Origin: Neolecta irregularis DAH-3
Lineage: Eukaryota > Ascomycota > Neolectomycetes > Neolectales > Neolectaceae
Length of the DNA: 11,255 nt
Direction of reading: 5' to 3'
NCBI GenBank assembly: GCA_001929475.1
Contig: LXFE01000163.1
Coordinates: forward strand, 1 to 11,255
In this document: positions 8,521 through 11,255 of the stretch, in pieces
How the letters are laid out: each line of letters begins with the position of its first letter
How positions within the stretch are numbered: position 1 is the first letter of the stretch
Notes under the pieces: model-generated
What the model saw: only the letters and a program-made list of their open reading frames with translations
Told to the model about the DNA's origin: nothing
Databases searched by the model: none
Position numbers and translations under genes: made by a program

Positions 8521-9581
8521 TTAATATGGATGTACTTCAAAGATGGGCGAATTACCCTTCGCAGGTTCTAGATCTGTTGTCACATGAGACTCAATAAATT
8601 GGATTGCTTTCAACAGATAATTATCATAAAACTTGTCGGTCTCCTCCCAGTCAAAATCATGCTCAGCTCCTGGTACTTCAACGAACACGTGCTCAGCCCC
8701 GGAGTTTATGAGGCTAGAAACAAAAGTTTTTGACTCACTTACTGGGACAATGGTATCAGCGCTTCCGTGCATAACGAAAGTCGGAGGATAAGATGCATCG
8801 ATAATCTTCGTCGGAACCAGATTGTCGTACTTCACTCCAACCTTGTTACCAAACAGGGTTTTAGTGTAAATCCCCTTCTCTAGAAACGTAACGCAACTAA
8901 ACAACCGATTTTGCTTTGTGTAGTCCATACTATCAAGCGGGCTACAAGCAATCGGCTTGCTTTCCTTGAAGAAATCATAATAACTTTCAGGATCGACAGA
9001 CGGTAACTTGTATACGTAACCGAGGGAGCCTGGCTCTGAGTAGCGCGGTGAAGTCACATCAAACATGCCATAGAATGCGACAACAGCTTTAGGACGTGGA
9101 ACTACCTGAGCAGCAGTAATGGCCGCGAGATAACCACATGAAAAATCAGTTTGTGAAGGAAGATAGTATTATACCAGCACTTGAACCAACAGTGAACAAG
9201 TTCTCCGGAGCTATAGACCCTAGTCCGAGCTCAGAAAGCTTGCAATTCAGGCAGGTTCGAATCCAAGCTACGGCATCTTGAGCATCTTGCAAGATATCAA
9301 AGCCATCAACCTCGGGGAGGAGCCGGTAATCAGCAGAAACAAACACAAATCCCCTTGAAACGAGACCCTCCATGAACCATGAACAAAATGGCGAGTTACG
9401 GGATCCAGTGATCCAATAGATCAGCGATTATTCAATAGAATGTCTGAAGAGTTACCAAGAATCCCTCGTGGAAGAAAAGGACCACTGGGCGAGGTCCCTG
9501 TGGTGCACCATTTGGAGTGTATATGTCAAGGTAGATATCCAGATTCTCGATAGACTTGTAGACAAACGTTTGAGGTTGCAT
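8521..9581 (-). CDS. Alpha/beta hydrolase (esterase/lipase-like)
   Basis: Exons 9581-9456, 9412-9175 and 9137-8521 total 981 bases, giving 326 aa, a normal length for small fungal alpha/beta-hydrolase-3 type enzymes. The start MQPQTFVYK is typical of the family. The nucleophile elbow GSSAG places Ser at 120. The acid is D249 in MHGSADTIVP and the base H281 in GAEHDF, so the catalytic triad is complete. FVFVSADYRLLP and PRPKAVVAFYGMFD are further family hallmarks. The oxyanion segment, usually HGGG, reads HEGF (38-41), which is unusual. There is no signal peptide, so the enzyme is probably intracellular; its substrate cannot be told. Both introns (9413-9455 and 9138-9174) end without AG in the model that preserves the fold. 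In-frame AG alternatives exist (9368-9455 and 9102-9174), but they would remove conserved segments, including the last Gly of GSSAG. Confidence 0.86.
9138..9174 (-). other. Hydrolase intron 2, 37 bases, GT-AT ends
   Basis: The donor is GTATAA and the CTGAT branch-like motif is followed by TTTTCAT at the intron end. Joining G to GT gives GSSAG-GYLAAITAAQVVPRPK, the complete nucleophile elbow and following helix. Retention brings an in-frame TGA. The boundary is ambiguous by two bases (GT-AT, TA-TG or AT-GT), all giving the same protein. An in-frame GT-AG alternative of 73 bases (9102-9174) would remove the elbow glycine and the helix. Confidence 0.62.
9413..9455 (-). other. Hydrolase intron 1, 43 bases, GT-GG ends
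   Basis: The donor is GTAACT and the CTGAT branch-like motif is followed by CTATTGG at the intron end. Joining gives HEGFL-ITGSRNSP, which aligns residue for residue with the HGGG(L/F)VAGSR segment of the family. An in-frame GT-AG option at 9368-9455 would be 88 bases long and would delete ITGSRNSPFCSWFME. The boundary can slide one base (GG-TG) without changing the product. Confidence 0.62.
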
Positions 9582-9780
9582 AACATAACACATGGTCATA
9601 TAATTCCTCTGAAAATGTTGAGATATACCTCTGCAGGAAATATACGGGGTTCTTGAAGAATGACGATAGGCCAGCTTGGATTTGGTCCAATCGAGTAGAC
9701 TCTGGACAAGTATTGGCTAAACACGACCCTGCCTTGCTAACGTGTGCACTGGCATTAAACACGAAACAAGGATTGGTCAT
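9526..9780 (-). other. Overlapping upstream open frame before the hydrolase
   Basis: An 84-codon frame with an ATG at 9780 runs past the hydrolase start at 9581 in a different frame. It shows no family signature. If the transcript starts upstream of 9780 it would act as an overlapping upstream ORF that could reduce translation. It could instead hide an extra N-terminal exon, but I could not find a convincing join. It may equally be chance. Confidence 0.25.
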
Positions 9781-10630
9781 GATTAGATCAACTTAGGTCA
9801 ACCCACCGGCAGCATGATTGATTATCTCCATTTGAGAATTCGGTATTACAAAATCTGAGAAATTATGACTGAAACAGGTGGTGTGTAGCCCCCATTCGTC
9901 TAGTGTGAAAAAAGGACACTGTTCATTGGAGAAAATCGTTTATGTAGTCCCTTGCCATTTAACTCTCTTCAGCGCATTCTTCTTTCAATCGCTCTCTTGA
10001 GACTTCCAACACAGGCTTCAATGGCGACGACTGAAACTATTTCAATGTCTAGATGGAGCAAATATAATAGGAATATCGGTTACTAGGGGCTTCATTCCAC
10101 GTGTGGCTTCCTTTGACATTTTGAAGCAGGGCTCGTTCATGAGAAAAATCATTCAGATCGATGTGGCCAGGATATTGAGCCGCATTTTGAAAACAAGAAC
10201 CACTTGACGGAATCAAAAATAGAAAAAAGTCTGTAAAACAGGCTCTTGATGTCACAACGAGTTTAGACCATCTTCTAGTGTCAGTAATCTCAATGAGAAA
10301 TCGGTCAATAAGTATTGCTTACCATTCAATCCCTTCCACCCAAAAGGAATATATCTGTTCGATCAAGTCCTTTTGATGAATTTTCTGCGTATTCATCTGA
10401 CGTCAAATCACATTCAAGCTGACATGCTAGGTAATTTAGAGTCCATAGAGCGATATATACTTTTAATAATCTTTGTATTAGGAGGTGTGTTCAGTATAAT
10501 ATATGACCGACAGTAAATATATTTTTCATCAAAGAGATATTAATGCATCTGTAATCAAAAGCCTGAATTGAAATGCATTCAAGCACTTGCTGCAAGACTA
10601 GCATCACGGATACTACAGGGATAGCAACCA
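9781..10630. other. Region without a recognisable gene
   Basis: These 850 bases are upstream of the hydrolase and AT-rich. The short open frame at 10049-10255 (minus) and a 21-codon frame starting with the ATG at 10021 (+) show no protein-family features. No RNA gene, tandem repeat or mobile-element protein was seen. It may hold the hydrolase promoter and decayed repeats. Confidence 0.5.
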
Positions 10631-10680
10631 GACTTGCTAATAAGTGAAACTTTCAAGTAGAATTTGCTTGCTTACTTGCT
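10631..10680. repeat. Short CTTGCTTGC-type repeats, inverted relative to the right-edge array
   Basis: GACTTGCT (10631-10638) and GCTTGCTTACTTGCT (10666-10680) are reverse-complement relatives of the AAGCAAG/AGCAAGTC units found at 11161-11255. Their opposite orientation on either side of about 480 bases suggests subterminal repeats of one element. Confidence 0.45.
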
Positions 10681-11083
10681 TTGTACACCAGGAAGGATTA
10701 GTATGCCAGCCGCCTGCTGGAAAAATATGGTTGTATGGGGGTTTGGTAGTTTCTTCATGTGATGCTTCTTCGGAGGTCCCCTTTTGATTTTCTTGTATTG
10801 AATTTGTTGCAGATCATTAGTTTCGCCTTTAAATTTTGATCCCGATAGTGTTTGTTTCGTTTGAATACGTTGGTTGGTTGTTCAACTGTGAATTGATTTG
10901 CAATTTGTTCAAAGTTACACTCGCAAGATTTGTCACAGATCACGTGAGATAGTGATCAGGATGATACGCCATGAATTTTGTATGTGCAGCATACTTCACC
11001 AATGAAAGAAATGACCAGATAGAAATCATCCTATGCTAGCAATTTTGCTTATTTAGTGAATATTGTATTGCACCTATCCTAAT
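10681..11083. other. Noncoding interior between inverted repeat arrays
   Basis: No recognisable gene. The 62-codon frame at 10755-10943 (minus) is basic but matches no family I know. GCCAGCCGCCTGCTGG at 10708-10723 is a small GC-rich imperfect palindrome, loosely echoing the GC-rich hairpin at 11106-11133. This may be the interior of a non-autonomous transposable element. Confidence 0.35.
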
Positions 11084-11153
11084 TGTCAAAAAGACGTTTT
11101 GACATGCCCGCCCTCCGGCGGGGTCGGGCGGGCTGGTGGACACACTGTCAAAA
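11084..11153. repeat. TGTCAAAA inverted repeats around a GC-rich hairpin
   Basis: The octamer TGTCAAAA occurs at 11084-11091, inverted (TTTTGACA) at 11097-11104, and again forward at 11146-11153. Between the last two lies a perfect 8-base stem GCCCGCCC/GGGCGGGC (11106-11113 with 11126-11133). A competing inner stem is CCCGCC/GGCGGG. The sharp GC island in AT-rich DNA, with nested inverted repeats, resembles the end of a DNA transposon. On the minus strand CAGTGTGTCC begins just inside TGTCAAAA, reminiscent of hAT-type ends, but this is not proven. Confidence 0.6.
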
Positions 11154-11160
11154 TATTTAT

Positions 11161-11255
11161 CAAGCAAGTCCAGACAAGCAAGTCCAAGTTTGCAAGTAAA
11201 ATAGCAAGCAAGTCCAAGCAAGCAAGTCCAAAGGCCTGAAATATGCAAGCAAGCA
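11161..11255. repeat. Direct repeats of CAAGCAAGTCC at the window edge
   Basis: Four exact copies of the 11-mer CAAGCAAGTCC start at 11161, 11175, 11205 and 11219, so spacing is 14, 30 and 14 bases. A CAAGCAAGCA-like end reaches the window edge. The array continues beyond the window. It is probably a subterminal repeat region of a transposable element, or a minisatellite. Confidence 0.75.

Noticed and set aside
9254-9264. tRNA B-box-like match GGTTCGAATCC (+ strand) near an AGCTCAG-like string
   Set aside because: The T-stem arms do not pair beyond two bases, and the site is inside hydrolase exon 2.

Overview
The window looks like nuclear DNA of a fungus, most likely an ascomycete or a close relative. 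It carries five protein genes interrupted by very short spliceosomal introns (34-50 bases wherever both ends can be placed). The proteins are typical fungal ones, and there is a short TTAGGG-type telomere-like tract. I cannot name the class or species. Conserved proteins could be rebuilt only by joining exons, and the joined lengths of the full-length genes come out as exact codon multiples.

Layout. From the left edge to 751 (+) is the 3' part of an AIR1/AIR2-type zinc-knuckle protein of the TRAMP RNA-surveillance complex. It converges with a complete class II dihydroorotase gene (URA4 type, 1880-762, minus, 3 exons, 342 aa), leaving 10 bases between the stop codons. After 623 bases without a gene comes a complete VPS34 phosphatidylinositol 3-kinase gene (5455-2504, minus, 13 exons, 832 aa). 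Next is an unrecognised serine-rich protein (about 7070-5690, minus). A gene-poor stretch (7071-8520) holds the telomere-like tract and a cluster of stem-loops. An alpha/beta hydrolase gene follows (9581-8521, minus, 3 exons, 326 aa). The last 1.6 kb has no convincing gene and ends in inverted and tandem repeats that look like part of a transposable element.

The genes do not form a pathway: RNA surveillance, pyrimidine synthesis, endosome/autophagy lipid signalling and an esterase-like enzyme are simply neighbours.

The most notable observation concerns splicing. Of 19 introns with both ends placed, four have no AG at the 3' splice site that protein conservation demands. They end in TG, CG, GG and AT, 7-8 bases after a clear CTAAT or CTGAT branch-point motif. 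Two are in VPS34 and two in the hydrolase. This suggests that the 3' splice site here may be chosen mainly by distance from the branch point. The alternative is that four independent single-base changes, or sequence errors, fell exactly on acceptor dinucleotides.
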